A stretch of DNA of 64,000 bases from positions 28,727,292 through 28,791,291 of the forward strand of contig NC_053049.1 in NCBI RefSeq assembly GCF_003473485.1. The letters run 5' to 3'. This stretch comes from Medicago truncatula (lineage: Eukaryota > Streptophyta > Magnoliopsida > Fabales > Fabaceae). Numbering within the stretch: the first letter of the stretch is position 1; the number at the start of each line of letters is the position of its first letter. A program made the translations under genes and the position numbers. Below are positions 45,979 to 56,376 of the stretch, in pieces. The notes under the pieces are model-generated. The model saw only the letters and a program-made list of their open reading frames with translations, was not told the origin of the DNA and did not search any database.

Positions 45979-46880
45979 TTAACACATTTCATTATTAAAT
46001 AACGATGAAATACAAGGAGGAACATTATGAACTTGATGGCTAGCATAAGAATTGGCAACCCTAGCTAAACTATGAGCTAACAAATTCGCTTGCCTCCGTA
46101 TAAACTTCACCTCAAAGTTACATTGCAATTCTAAACAACGCCTAATACGGTTAAATTCAGATAGGTCTTCAACTCGAGCATATCTCGGAGTCAAAAAAAT
46201 AGGGTCACACTTGAAATTTCGAGTTTCTGCAGCCATTCTATTGTCTTCAACATAGCAAGCACTTCCCCTTCATGAACCTGCAGCCATCTCATTGCACACC
46301 AAACCAGACAATTCCTTCACAAAAACACCACCTACACCTCTTATACGAGCCCCAAAACCAATGTGATTGCAGTCCCGGAAAAAACTGGCATCAACATTAC
46401 AAGTTACCTTCGTACCTGTCACAATCGGCTAAATATCAACATTGCTCACACTGACAGCAACGTTCTGTTTTATCTGTTTCACTGACTTCCATTCCGCTAA
46501 CAGCACCAGTGCACCCGCAACAATCTGAGATACGCTGGACATAGCTTGGTTCCAGACACAATTATTCCGATTCTGCCAAATTCCCCAGATTACCATCAGT
46601 GCCCTACCTACAACCTCTCCTGTCCCGCGCGCACAAGTATCCATCAAAACCCCTCCTGTTAGAGTGAAGCGCATACAACGATTCTGCACTATATGGGACA
46701 GACCTGCTTCATACCAGCACACAACACTAGTAGGACAGTCAAAAAAGATATGCCATTCAGACTCCTCGAATGCGTCACACAGAGAACAATGAATCGGACA
46801 CTGAACATGACGCGCGTGTAACCTATCCCGGTTCGGAAGAGCAACTATAAAAAAGAGCAACAAATAAACTTTCAAGAAAC
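45979..46880 (-). mobile_element. L1-like LINE, 3' portion, 5' truncated
   Basis: On the minus strand a reverse-transcriptase zinc-binding domain (RDRLHARHVQCPIHCSLCDA, then WHIFFDCPTS) occupies 46429-46830. It is followed by IWGIWQNRNNCVWNQ and, at 45979-46236, the end of the RNase-H-like domain (FEVKFIRRQANLLAHSLARV). A frame break separates the two parts. The copy is truncated upstream of the zinc-binding domain, where host-like DNA resumes. Confidence 0.85.
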
Positions 46881-46884
46881 TTAT

Positions 46885-47345
46885 TCAAACCAACATGTCA
46901 TATACACTCAAGAACATAGAATTCACAAAAGCCAGATCTAAAAGGGTGACAAACTTGAGTATTTTTCACAAGACCTAAAATTTCTATACAAAATTGAGAA
47001 TCACTCTATCTGTGGCAAAATATAAGCAAACGTGATCCAAAAAGTCAAATGTATTTGGTCCAAAAGTTAGACCAAAAAATTTAGATCCCTTTTGCTTATG
47101 TTTTGTTACAGAGTATGTAAGTTCAATGTTTTCAACCACAGATTGCTGCTATTGGACAACACTTTGTACTAAACAGCGTATCACAGAACAATAGTGATTT
47201 ATTCAAATTCCTCTACGCTATAGCGCCATTATAACCTCTTGCAACAAGCAAGTCCTAAACTAAAACTAAAAGAGCCACCGCCCTAAGCACCTACTATGCA
47301 AAGATAACATTCCTATTCAACATGCATTACATCGATCATGTTTTA
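46885..47345. other. no gene seen between LINE and gene fragment
   Basis: This lies where the next intron of the adjacent minus-strand gene fragment would be. A GACAACACTTTG...TATAGCGCCATTATAAC stretch near 47150-47235 looks MITE-derived. Confidence 0.35.
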
Positions 47346-47348
47346 TAC

Positions 47349-48869
47349 CTTTTCATTCTCATGTCCTGATTCGCCAACCCATAAACTTCCCATTTCATCC
47401 TTCAAGCAAACTGCAGCATGATCAGCAGTCACCAACTTTTCTAGTGTCTCAAAACCTCCCCACCTACCACAGATCTTTGACACAGCTAAGAAGTCTCCTG
47501 AATGAACATCTGCAGGGTCAGTAGTTGCCCGCCATGGCTGGCTGCGTGTAGCCCCCATGTGCTTATTTAGGAAATCGAGGTTGACTTTGTGACCCCATGC
47601 AGTGTCAGAAAATAAAGGCACGGCATCGATCTGAGAAAGAAGGGTTCCCAGCATCCCTGACGGCATGAGAAACACATAAATTTTATGCTCCTTAATCTGT
47701 TCAACTCAATAAGAATAACAAAAATTAGAAACATAACTTCAAAATCGGCTTGCAGCAATAAGATATAAACAAAATATAATAGAGAAAAAATAAATAACTA
47801 AAAAGTAAATGCATATTTCAACTCTGAAGGCTCCCCAAGAGTCAAAATTTAAGGAGTGTTCTCATGAAGAGAAGTAGTATTCCCATGTAGTCATGTAGGG
47901 CGTTGCAAAAACAGACAACACTCTTATATGATAGTCTCCAATGAAACTAAAATCCCAAAAAAGTATCCTAAAATAGCACGTACTTTTCATTTTATTTCTA
48001 ATGAGCAATTAGGTAATGTTTTCTCTCAAGTAGACAAAATACACACACTTCACAATGGTATAACTATAATGGACTGGTTCTATGGACTAAATTTAAAGAG
48101 TAAAACGAGTAATACCAACCGTTGATAAACAAACCAATGGTTAATATTATATGCGCATGCATAACAAATCATGGATGTTTATAAACTAACTTCTGTCTTA
48201 ATTCCCAAACCAATGGTTAATATTATATGCGCACTTTAGAAGAGATAAATTTATAGTTTTTACTCGGAATTAAATAGTACGCATTGTCGGCGCAAGACAA
48301 TTTTTCATTGACATCCAATGAGAATCCACTACTTTACTGCATCACCCCACTTTTATAGTTATTTTGAAATTGACAGTGTGACATGAAAAAAATGGTGGCT
48401 TCTCATTGGATAACGTGTAAAATTGTTTTAGATTGAAAGTGTACATCCATTCAACTCATTTCACTCTCTATTCTGACACAACACAAAAGTCCCACATTGT
48501 TTGGGAATTAAGACAGAAGTTAGTTTATAAACATCCACTATCCTAATCTCACTGAGGTTGGAATGCTCTCAATTCAACAAAATTACAAAAAACCAATCCC
48601 GGTTCTATAAATTAAGGACTGAAAGAAGGGGAAAATACCCTGAGATAGAGAATGTCACCACCCAAAGAGAGTTCATTACACATCCCTCTATTTTCATAGA
48701 AACAAGCTCCTTTCCACTGAATTGAAGCATTGGAAGGAGTGACCAAACCAACGAAATAAGGTAACAAATCAACGGCACAGTGAAAGTTATTTAGAGCTGG
48801 CCACGATATCCCGTGTGGAAGAATGGGAAGCACATTATTTACTCTAAACAGTACCATCAAACTCGACAT
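47349..48869 (-). pseudogene. two-exon fragment of a conserved plant protein of unknown function
   Basis: Exon A (48639-48869, 77 codons) starts MSSLMVLFRVNNVLPILPHG and contains WPALNNFHCAVDLLPYFVG and WKGACFYENRG. Exon B (47349-47696, 116 codons) contains GMLGTLLSQIDAVPLFSDTA, HSGDFLAVSKICGRWGGFET and LWVGESGHENEK. From memory these match a secreted or ER plant family without a named function, about 500 residues long. Exons are in phase with good borders and no stops. However, the stretch normally lying between them is absent, and everything after GESGHENEK is missing; the LINE at 45979-46880 lies where the next exons should be. I judge it a truncated relic. Confidence 0.65.
48131..48537. 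repeat. direct and inverted repeats in the intron of the fragment
   Basis: ACCAATGGTTAATATTATAT followed by GCGCA occurs at about 48133 and 48208 (75 bp apart). GATGTTTATAAACTAACTTC plus TGTCTTAATTCCCAAAC (48174-48210) is repeated in inverted form at about 48499-48535. The pair brackets about 290 bp and may be a small foldback or MITE insertion with rearranged flanks. Confidence 0.7.
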
Positions 48870-49344
48870 GCACCCTATAAGTATCCACGACAGAACAAAA
48901 TAACTACTTTATTTTATCAAATGATTTCGTTTCATCCATTTGGGATTTTAGGATTGTTATTATCCGATTGCTATTCTCCAAACGATCGGTGCCCTGATTG
49001 ACACCATAGACAAGAACCACACCTCTGGGTCGACTGCTTGGAGTGCTTTGTTGTCTTCTCCGCGTAGCTCTTATTTCCAACTACTTCTGTACTGGTACAT
49101 TATCAGTAAAATTACATATCATAAATTCCACATTAAGCAATAAGGAACAATTATTTCTTTTGACATCTCATCTATTTTTAGAATGAGTTTGCTTAGTTGT
49201 TGTACAAGTACCTAAAGAAATAAAGACATACATATATATAAATCTAGCATGACACAACAGCTGTCTGAGAGAGAAGAAACAAGTGGAAAATAAATATAAA
49301 GAACTCAGCCAAGTGGCAGCTGAGTAATAAACAAAAGGTTGTTT
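48870..49344. other. no gene seen
   Basis: This is the upstream region of the gene fragment and unassigned DNA with only chance ORFs. Confidence 0.4.
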
Positions 49345-49480
49345 AAGGTTACTTGTGACTGACAAATTGTCGAGGATGTGAATATGAAGATCAAACTGAA
49401 GATGGGAAAGGTGAGAACAGTGGCATTGCAGTTGGTAAAAACTACCTAACATGAAATATTACACCAGGTAGAAAATGTCG
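49345..49480 (-). repeat. dispersed repeat, inverted partner of 24925-25035
   Basis: The minus strand reads ATTTCATGTTAGGTAGTTTT, then TCTCACCTTTCCCATCTTCA, then CACATCCTCGACAATTTGTC. These match the plus-strand copy at 24925 block by block, with a short extra segment here. Confidence 0.75.
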
Positions 49481-49499
49481 ACCATATTGCTTGTATGTG

Positions 49500-49740
49500 A
49501 AGTTTCATTTGGCCTGCTATTATGTTGCGGGTTTATGACATGTATTTTGGCACTGATGTAGATCTAAAACTTCAATGTCTCAACAGTTACATGCAATGCA
49601 TCGTACCTGTATCGAAGCGCTACGATTGCAGTCGCCGCAATTTATATTTGCAACATTGAGATGTGATCCAAGAGCACGTGAATACAAGTTTCTAGCCAAC
49701 CCAATTCTTCATTGTCATTTGCAAGTTTATGTTAGTATCC
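49500..49740 (+). other. open reading stretch, possibly a repeat
   Basis: A plus-strand stretch reads IWPAIMLRVYDMYFGTDVDL and another frame reads CIEALRLQSPQFIFATLRCD. Neither is recognised. Part of the DNA (CGCCGCAATTTATATT) resembles 44195, so this may be repeat sequence, not an exon. Confidence 0.25.
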
Positions 49741-49750
49741 AATTTTTCCT

Positions 49751-51080
49751 TTATAAATGCCAGCTCAGATATAGGTCAAACAGATGTGATAATTTGGCAT
49801 CCAGCATAGCAGATTTAGAAGCTTGAATTATGTTGAAGCTACAGCCTACTTCCACAATAACACTCCGAAACAGATGTTCCATCGAATGCGCATTATTATT
49901 GAAATATCTATCATTACGTTCTATCCAAGTCCTCCAGATAATGTGCAGAACTGCTGCTATCAACACCTGCTGAACCTGTTTGCTTCAATTACCAACACAA
50001 CTGTCAATCACATTCAGCCACCGGAGCAGTCCGGGCCTTGGTCAATCCCAGTACACAACCTCTGCCAAAGCTTCTGCGTTTCTGGGCAGCTGAAGAATAT
50101 ATGAGTGGATTTTTCTTCATGTTGATGACAGAAACAGAAAATTGACACAATCTTACAGCCCCTTTTCGTAAGATTCTCATCAGTCGGCATCTTGTTGTTA
50201 GCTAATCTCCAGAAAATGAAAGACCTAGAGGAGGGACGAAATTGTTCCAAACTAACTTACACCACCTCACCTTAGGACCAAAGATGCGCAAGGTGTTATA
50301 GGCGCAATTTTGCTAGTAAGTTTTCCATCAACAGAGGCCCTCCAATTCAGCCTATCATGGGAATCATCAATAGAGAGGGTAACCGTGAGAATTTGCTTTG
50401 CTAACTCTTTAGACTTTTGTATCAGATACATGGGGATATTCCAATTACCATCCAGAATGTAATCTGCTACCTTCATGTTAAGGGCAGGGTGCATGTGCAG
50501 AGGGATATTAAGAGATTCCACAATAGATTGTTCTAACCATTTGTCTGTCCAGAAGTTGACAGTGTTCCCATTACCTATTGACCATGAGGATTGCTCAGCA
50601 TTCATTCTGAGATGGACTATCATTCCCGACCAAAATGAAGACGCTCTATTGTAGGTGATAGGCTTTCCATTCTTTAAGTACCGGGTTCTACACATTTGTG
50701 TCCATTGCTCGTCAGAAGTGACTAAAGACCAACAAAGCTGCAGCAGGGAGGATGAATTGACCAGCCTTGGGTCCTTCACAGATAGACCTCCTTCCTCATT
50801 TGGTTTACATAAATCCCTCCAAGCCACCGTACAAATTTTTGCCTGAGTGATATCACCGCTCCAAATAAAGGTCTTTATCATCTTGGTTAACTGCTTCAAA
50901 AGATTAGCAGGCCAAGGATAAACATGAAATGAGTACAGCAGCATACTATTTATCACAGAATTGACAAGTTGTACTCTCCCCATTATAGATAACAGCAAGC
51001 CTTTCCAAACAGCCAATTTGACTTTGATTATGTCCACAATAGGTCGGAAATGATGAGCTTTTGATCTGCCTTTGAAGAGA
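49751..51080 (-). mobile_element. L1-like LINE, C-terminal reverse transcriptase part
   Basis: The minus strand starts at FKGRSKAHHFRP and continues with the RT thumb region WKGLLLSIMGRVQLVNSVIN and FIWSGDITQAKICTVAWRDL. It runs on to a stretch of the SFWSGMIVHLR type, the RT zinc-binding domain (KRGCKIVSIFCFCHQHEEKS, HIFFSCPETQKLW) and IIWRTWIERNDRYF. Several frame breaks are present. The upstream RT palm and the RNase H end are missing. Confidence 0.88.
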
Positions 51081-52071
51081 GGGTGCGTGATTGTTTCTAG
51101 GTGCTGCTTCTGTAAAGGCCAATTGGAGTCCTCTGATCATATCTTCCTGAACTGCCCGGAAACAGGGATGTTGTGGAGTTGGTTGAAAGATGTGGCCCAA
51201 CATTTGGACAATTCTAGTGGCGTGAATCTGCTGTCCAGTTGCTTTGATAAGGGTAGCAGATTTACTCATCAGGTTCTGATCTCTGCAGTCTCCCATGTTA
51301 TATGGCAGATTTGGATTGAGCGAAACCGCAGGTACTTCAGTGATAAAGAGTCCTAAATGTATCAGCTTATTGGTACAGTTACGACTGAGGTAAAGTGTAG
51401 CACTGCTATGATGTTTGGAGCAAGAAACACTTCCAGTTTTGACTTACGTATAGGTGCGCTTTTCCAGCTGGCCCCTCGTCCCAGTAGGCAGATTTCTTCC
51501 TCTTCGGTTTTCTGGATCCTTCCTCACAGGGGCTGTCGGAAAATTAATGTGGATGGCTCCACTTTGGGTTCTCCTTCTTGTGGTGCTATTGGTGTGGCTG
51601 TTCGTGACTGGGAGGGAACTTTTTTGGCAGGTTTTGTCCTGAATATTGGGCATTCCTCTGCGTTTGTAGCTGAGCTGTGCACCGCTATGTTTGCAATTGA
51701 GAAAGCTGTGGAGCTGAATTGGTCGGACATATGGATTGAAACGGACTCACTTATGGTGGTGAAAGCTTTCTCTCAACACATTGCAGTTCCTTGGACTTTG
51801 AGAGTTAGATGGCGCAATTGTATAGCCTTACCGAGACTTTTTCTTGTCGTTCCACACACATCCATAGGGAGTGTAACTCTGGCCAATGAGTAAGTTAAGC
51901 ATGGTCATAGTTTACACTCACAATGGTGGACGGATCCCCCACATTTATTTTGCCTTTGTTACATAGGGATGGTATAGGTTTACCTTATCAGAGATATTCC
52001 TCCATGTAATCTGTATATGGATTCAGGCCCTTCCTGGCTTTTAGTTTTTATTATTTGATCAAAAAAAAATT
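51072..52071 (+). mobile_element. L1-like LINE, zinc-binding domain to poly(A)
   Basis: The plus strand reads KRGCVIVSRCCFCKGQLESS, HIFLNCPETGMLW and VIWQIWIERNRRYF. After a stop at 51353, an RNase H domain follows with INVDGSTLGSP, AELCTAMFAIE and WIETDSLMVVKAF, carrying the Asp/Glu/Asp catalytic set. It ends with a 3' UTR and an A run at about 52062. It is 5' truncated and meets the minus-strand LINE head to head at about 51075. Confidence 0.9.
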
Positions 52072-52450
52072 AGCCCCAGGAAATAAACTTCTAGACTTTT
52101 TTTTTTTTTTTTGCAAGAACTTCTTGATTATTTTGATGTTCATGATCCAATTTGATGTATATATTCTTTTGAGGACCAAGTTAATTTTTGATTTCTTTCA
52201 AGGATCGAAATTGAGTTCTTTTCCAATAATTTTATCATACCAAATTTTTATTTTTATGAAATTGTAGGTTTACAATGGCGTGACTCAATTTTGTTTTGTA
52301 GACCTCATCGTGATTTTAGGTCAGGGTTGCTGCTGTCACAGCTGCATGTTATAATTAATTACTGACATTTTTATTTTATTTGTTGTAGTATGTATTTGTG
52401 CTTCAAATATAGCTGTTACAAATAATGTGTGCTTGTGTTTGCTTTTACAG

Positions 52451-52535
52451 CTTTCAGACAACACAGACTCAAGTAGTCCTGTTTACTAGTGCAGTTGCTT
52501 CACTCTCATCCTTGGTTCAAAAACCTATTTTGAAG
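52451..52535 (+). pseudogene. orphan exon-like piece
   Basis: Between TTTTACAG and AAG/GTACTT one frame is open: FQTTQTQVVLFTSAVASLSS then LVQKPILK. It is not recognised. It might belong to the same disrupted gene as 43731-43938 and 53674-53795, but the phases do not join directly. Confidence 0.3.
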
Positions 52536-52559
52536 GTACTTTTATAATTGGTGTAGTCT

Positions 52560-53110
52560 CAAGCTTTGATTGGGAAGGAAGGGCTTAGAAAAATTCACCA
52601 AACCCTTCCCATTGTTTGAAAATCATCCCAAACCTCTCTTGTCAAAGCGGAAATGCGGCACGGCCACCCCAAGAATTGGTGTGGCGCGGGAGCGGGGCGC
52701 ATAGCGGGCGCTATTTTGTGACACGAAAACTAATATATTTAATACTAAAACACCATATTGTTCAAAAAGAAATACTAAACTACCTTAAACATTACTTAAA
52801 ATTCATGAAGTTAACGTTTCAAAAATTACAAAACAGCCCTTAAAACGGTTTAAAGTAATGGGCAAAACCGTTTTTCCGTGAGGTGTGTGTGTAGCGACCA
52901 CTTTGGCAGCATTGACTCTGCGCCGCACTGCTAAATAGCAGGCCGCTTTGACCGCTATTCACATACGACATACTCCACCGCGGCTAGGAACGGTGGGCTG
53001 ATTTTTTCCGATATGCTCCGCTATAGCGGGCGGCGCGACCGCTATTGAGAACAGAGTCCCAAACAATGGAAGAGTTGATCATAACTCTTTCCCTTCCTCC
53101 CTAAGACCCC
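52560..53110. mobile_element. GC-rich MITE-like insertion
   Basis: The flanks GGAAGGAAGGGCTTAG and CTTTCCCTTCCTCCCTAAG are roughly inverted. Inside, CCCATTGTTTG and CAAACAATGG form a second inverted pair. The core is full of GCGGCGCG, GCCGC and AGCGGGCG words, unlike the AT-rich surroundings. No ORF or target duplication was established. Confidence 0.45.
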
Positions 53111-53673
53111 TCCCAAACAAACCCCTTGGGGTAACTGTTATTGGCATTTCTCAAATTCTATGTAGTTGGAACATGATCATCGTTGATTGCTGCTAATTAG
53201 GTTCATCCAAATAAAGGCTTGGGAGTTAAAATGTCTGGATCCGCTGCTAGTGGGATGCCTCCGACAACTTTGTTACCCACAACGTTGATTGTTGATTGGA
53301 GATGTAGGGTACCACTTATTTAAGAAGCGTTAATGTCATGCATTGCAGAGTTGTCTTTGTAGAACTTTCATTTTTCAAGCTTTTCCAGGTAAGGTAGCCC
53401 GTGACACCCCCCATATGAAGTTAACATCACAATCCCAGTTGAAGGATACGGGCTAATTCAGTTTGTGCTTACAAAAATGTGCGGTGAGTGCTACTATCTT
53501 AATCTGAAAACTGTAAACTCGTTCCTCGTTTTTTCTATGCAATAAATTAATCGGAAGACAAATCAAGTATGAAGCTTATGAAGTTATGTCAATGATATAT
53601 TTTTTTTTTCCTTTCTAAAAACTCTTTATATTTAGTTGAATGAATGAGTCACTCTGTTTATTCGATGTTGCAG

Positions 53674-53795
53674 ACTATAATAATATGGTTGCTAAGTATC
53701 AGTTGTATTATATCTTGAAAACACATGTTAACCCTTTGCAGTGTGGAATTGATGCATTGCCTGGCATCACATACCTATCTGCCTGCTTAGAGACA
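53674..53795 (+). pseudogene. orphan exon-like piece
   Basis: After TGTTGCAG and before GTGAGTTC an open frame reads YNNMVAKYQLYYILKTHVNP then LQCGIDALPGITYLSACLET. The borders are good and the composition is protein-like, but I do not recognise the family and no neighbouring exon connects in phase. Confidence 0.35.
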
Positions 53796-53799
53796 GTGA

Positions 53800-54860
53800 G
53801 TTCAGAGTTCCTATTAATATTTATTGTTTTATTCGATATGATGACATGGAAATTACTTAATAATGGGTTAATTTTTAAACTTCTTGACAAATGTTGTCAA
53901 TGTTAATCATCAAGAAATTAGTCTTATTTGGTTGGAGCTTTGATCAAACTAAACATTGGACATAACAGTGTTAAACCTCTTGCAATCAATTTGAGAAATC
54001 ATACGCACGTGCGAAGTAAGAAAATTTGTTACAATTGTAGCCATTCCTAAAGTGATAGCACCTATACATGATTTAAACCACGTCCCTTAGATAATCAGGC
54101 ATGTCACTACTCAAACTAAATTAAAATATCATCTGTGGAACAATACATCATCGGCAAAAGCATTAAGAACAGATTTAAACCTAAGATTATATTGAATGCA
54201 TAAATCATATGCAATTAGTCAGATTAAGAGTAATACATAGAATCCTAGATATTTACATCTAATCCCAATATAAAAGTAAGTTCAGTTACCCATGGAGAGC
54301 ATAACTAACAAGAGAAGGTTGATGAATGTTGACAAAGCATCAAAAAATTTGGAATCAAGCTCCCTAGCCCTCCTATGGCCACTCAGGCCTTCCTCTCTCT
54401 GTTTCTCTCTATTATTTTTCTAATACAAGTGATAAAAATGAATGACACATAGCGATTTTGCAAGTGTTAATGGTGATGTATCTGGATTATTTTCGTGAGC
54501 TTATAATCTCATTGTTGTACTTCATATACGTTAATTTAATTGAACTCATTGCAGTATAAAACAGTATTGTTAAGGAAGCACTAATGTAGGACATGCTTCC
54601 AAATCTGCTTAGAAAATGTGCATTCAGAAAATTGAAGTACACACTCATTGACAATATCAAATCATGAAAACATAGCTTTTGCATTAATGTTCCAAAAGCA
54701 TTATACTAGAAAGATATTTTGCACCAGATATCTTAGCATCATATCTAATCATAGGACATATTGAAATTTCGCTCACAAATGTCATTCCATTTCATTAGAT
54801 TGCTTCATTTAATTAGATCATGTTTGCCAAGGGCACTGCTGCTTGGTATACCAAGGGTTC
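53800..54860. other. intergenic, no gene seen
   Basis: AT-rich non-coding DNA with short chance ORFs only. Confidence 0.5.
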
Positions 54861-54863
54861 CTT

Positions 54864-54969
54864 TTTTTTTTTTTTTTGTGGAGAAGTGGAGTGTTCGGGG
54901 TTCGAACCCCGGCTCCGGCATATAAAATGCAATATCCCTACCAACTGAGTTAAGCTCACGGGGATTACT
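54864..54969 (-). mobile_element. SINE (tRNA-derived) with tail and target duplication
   Basis: The minus strand begins CCCCGTGAGCTTAACTCAGT, has box A (AGCTTAACTCAGTTGG) and a perfect box B (GGGGTTCGAACCCC), and ends in a run of about 16 A (T on the plus strand). A direct repeat AAGGGTTCCTT flanks it (54853-54863 and 54970-54980). It is a well-preserved copy. Confidence 0.92.
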
Positions 54970-54984
54970 AAGGGTTCCTTTATT

Positions 54985-56376
54985 GTAAACTAAAATGAAA
55001 TGTGGTAATGGCTTTTAGTTAGGCTATTATAATGTTTCAACTAAAAGCCAATTTGGTGAGCCACTTTACAATTTCTCAACATTGAATATTCGGGATGGAC
55101 CCCATCAAGACTACTAAGTCACAACTAATTCTTTATAATGGAATCGGTTACCTTTCTTCTTATTTTAATTCTTTAGAATCTTATAGTTTAAGAGGAGTTG
55201 TTGCAGACAACAACTAAAGTCAGAAATTAGAAGACTGAGCTGCACACGTTTTTGGCAATAAAAAAATAAACACCTTTAATATTTTTTTTTAGTGTATATA
55301 ATATATCCATTTTTTTATAATTTCAAAAAAATAATATTATTTTGATGTAATCTTTGTTTTGTTTTAATCTCTATAATAAACTTTTTTTTTTTTTTTATAA
55401 AAACTTTAGTATATATAATTTTCTATTTATGTTAAATTAATTATTGTATGATTGACTAGTACGAGAACTGCAAACATATACCATAGGGCTTAAGCCCTTT
55501 TTCTCTTTGGTTAAAAAAAAAACGAATAAACTTATAGTTGATGATTTATAAGCTAGCTGAAGTAGCTTACAAATATGAAATGACATAAAAATGTATATTT
55601 AATTATTTATTTATTTTGTGTAAAAAAGTTAATATTTATTTTTTCAATAAAGATTGAAAATGTAAAATTGAGAAAAAAAATTGATAAGATATAATAAACT
55701 AGTTGAATTTGTTTGATAGAAACCACGAGAGTTTGATTGGTAAGGCCAACAAAAGGTTTGTAAGCTCATATGACTTGGTATCCTATTTTTACTCTCACGG
55801 AATTGGTCTCTCACTCAAGTTTTTAAATTCAAAATTGTGAGTGACACTGTCAATTATAAATTCAATTGTGAGAGGACCAAAAAAATGGATTTCAAAAAAG
55901 GGAAGATTAATTCCGCGAGCGATAAAAAAATATGAGAATCGAAATTGCAATTAAGCTAAACTAAAATAATTCACAGGAAAAAATTTAGGACCAAAAAAGA
56001 AAAATGAATATTGACATAGACAATAACATACAAGTTTAAGAAAAAGACAATAGAATCATGAAAGCACCATTTCACATGTGTGGATTCACTTTATGTTTGA
56101 CTAAGTAAACATATCTATCACTTTCAAACCCAGTTGCAGAACATGTCCATTTTATGACTCTAACAAACACCAACTTTTCATATTAATTAAAAGTACCAAA
56201 TAATTTATTCAATTTCATGGAAGGCCAACAACAATTAACTGCTTCAACTCTTTTGAAACTGTCACCAAAACAAAAACAATAACATAATAAAGACAAACAC
56301 AAAACTTGCAGTTATGATCAAATCAATCAATGAACACAAAAAAACATAAAACATTATATTTTTCCTCATTTCTTCT
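54985..56376. other. intergenic and formin promoter, no gene seen
   Basis: Very AT-rich DNA with T and A runs. The last 200 bp would hold the formin 5' UTR and promoter. No bounded repeat was found. Confidence 0.5.

Noticed and set aside
49575-49826. Plus ORF as a host exon
   Set aside because: The DNA partly resembles a repeat near 44195 and no donor follows cleanly. It is kept only as a low-confidence note.
49751-52071. Simple twin-priming 5' inversion of one LINE
   Set aside because: The two halves overlap in domain content and differ too much to be one element.
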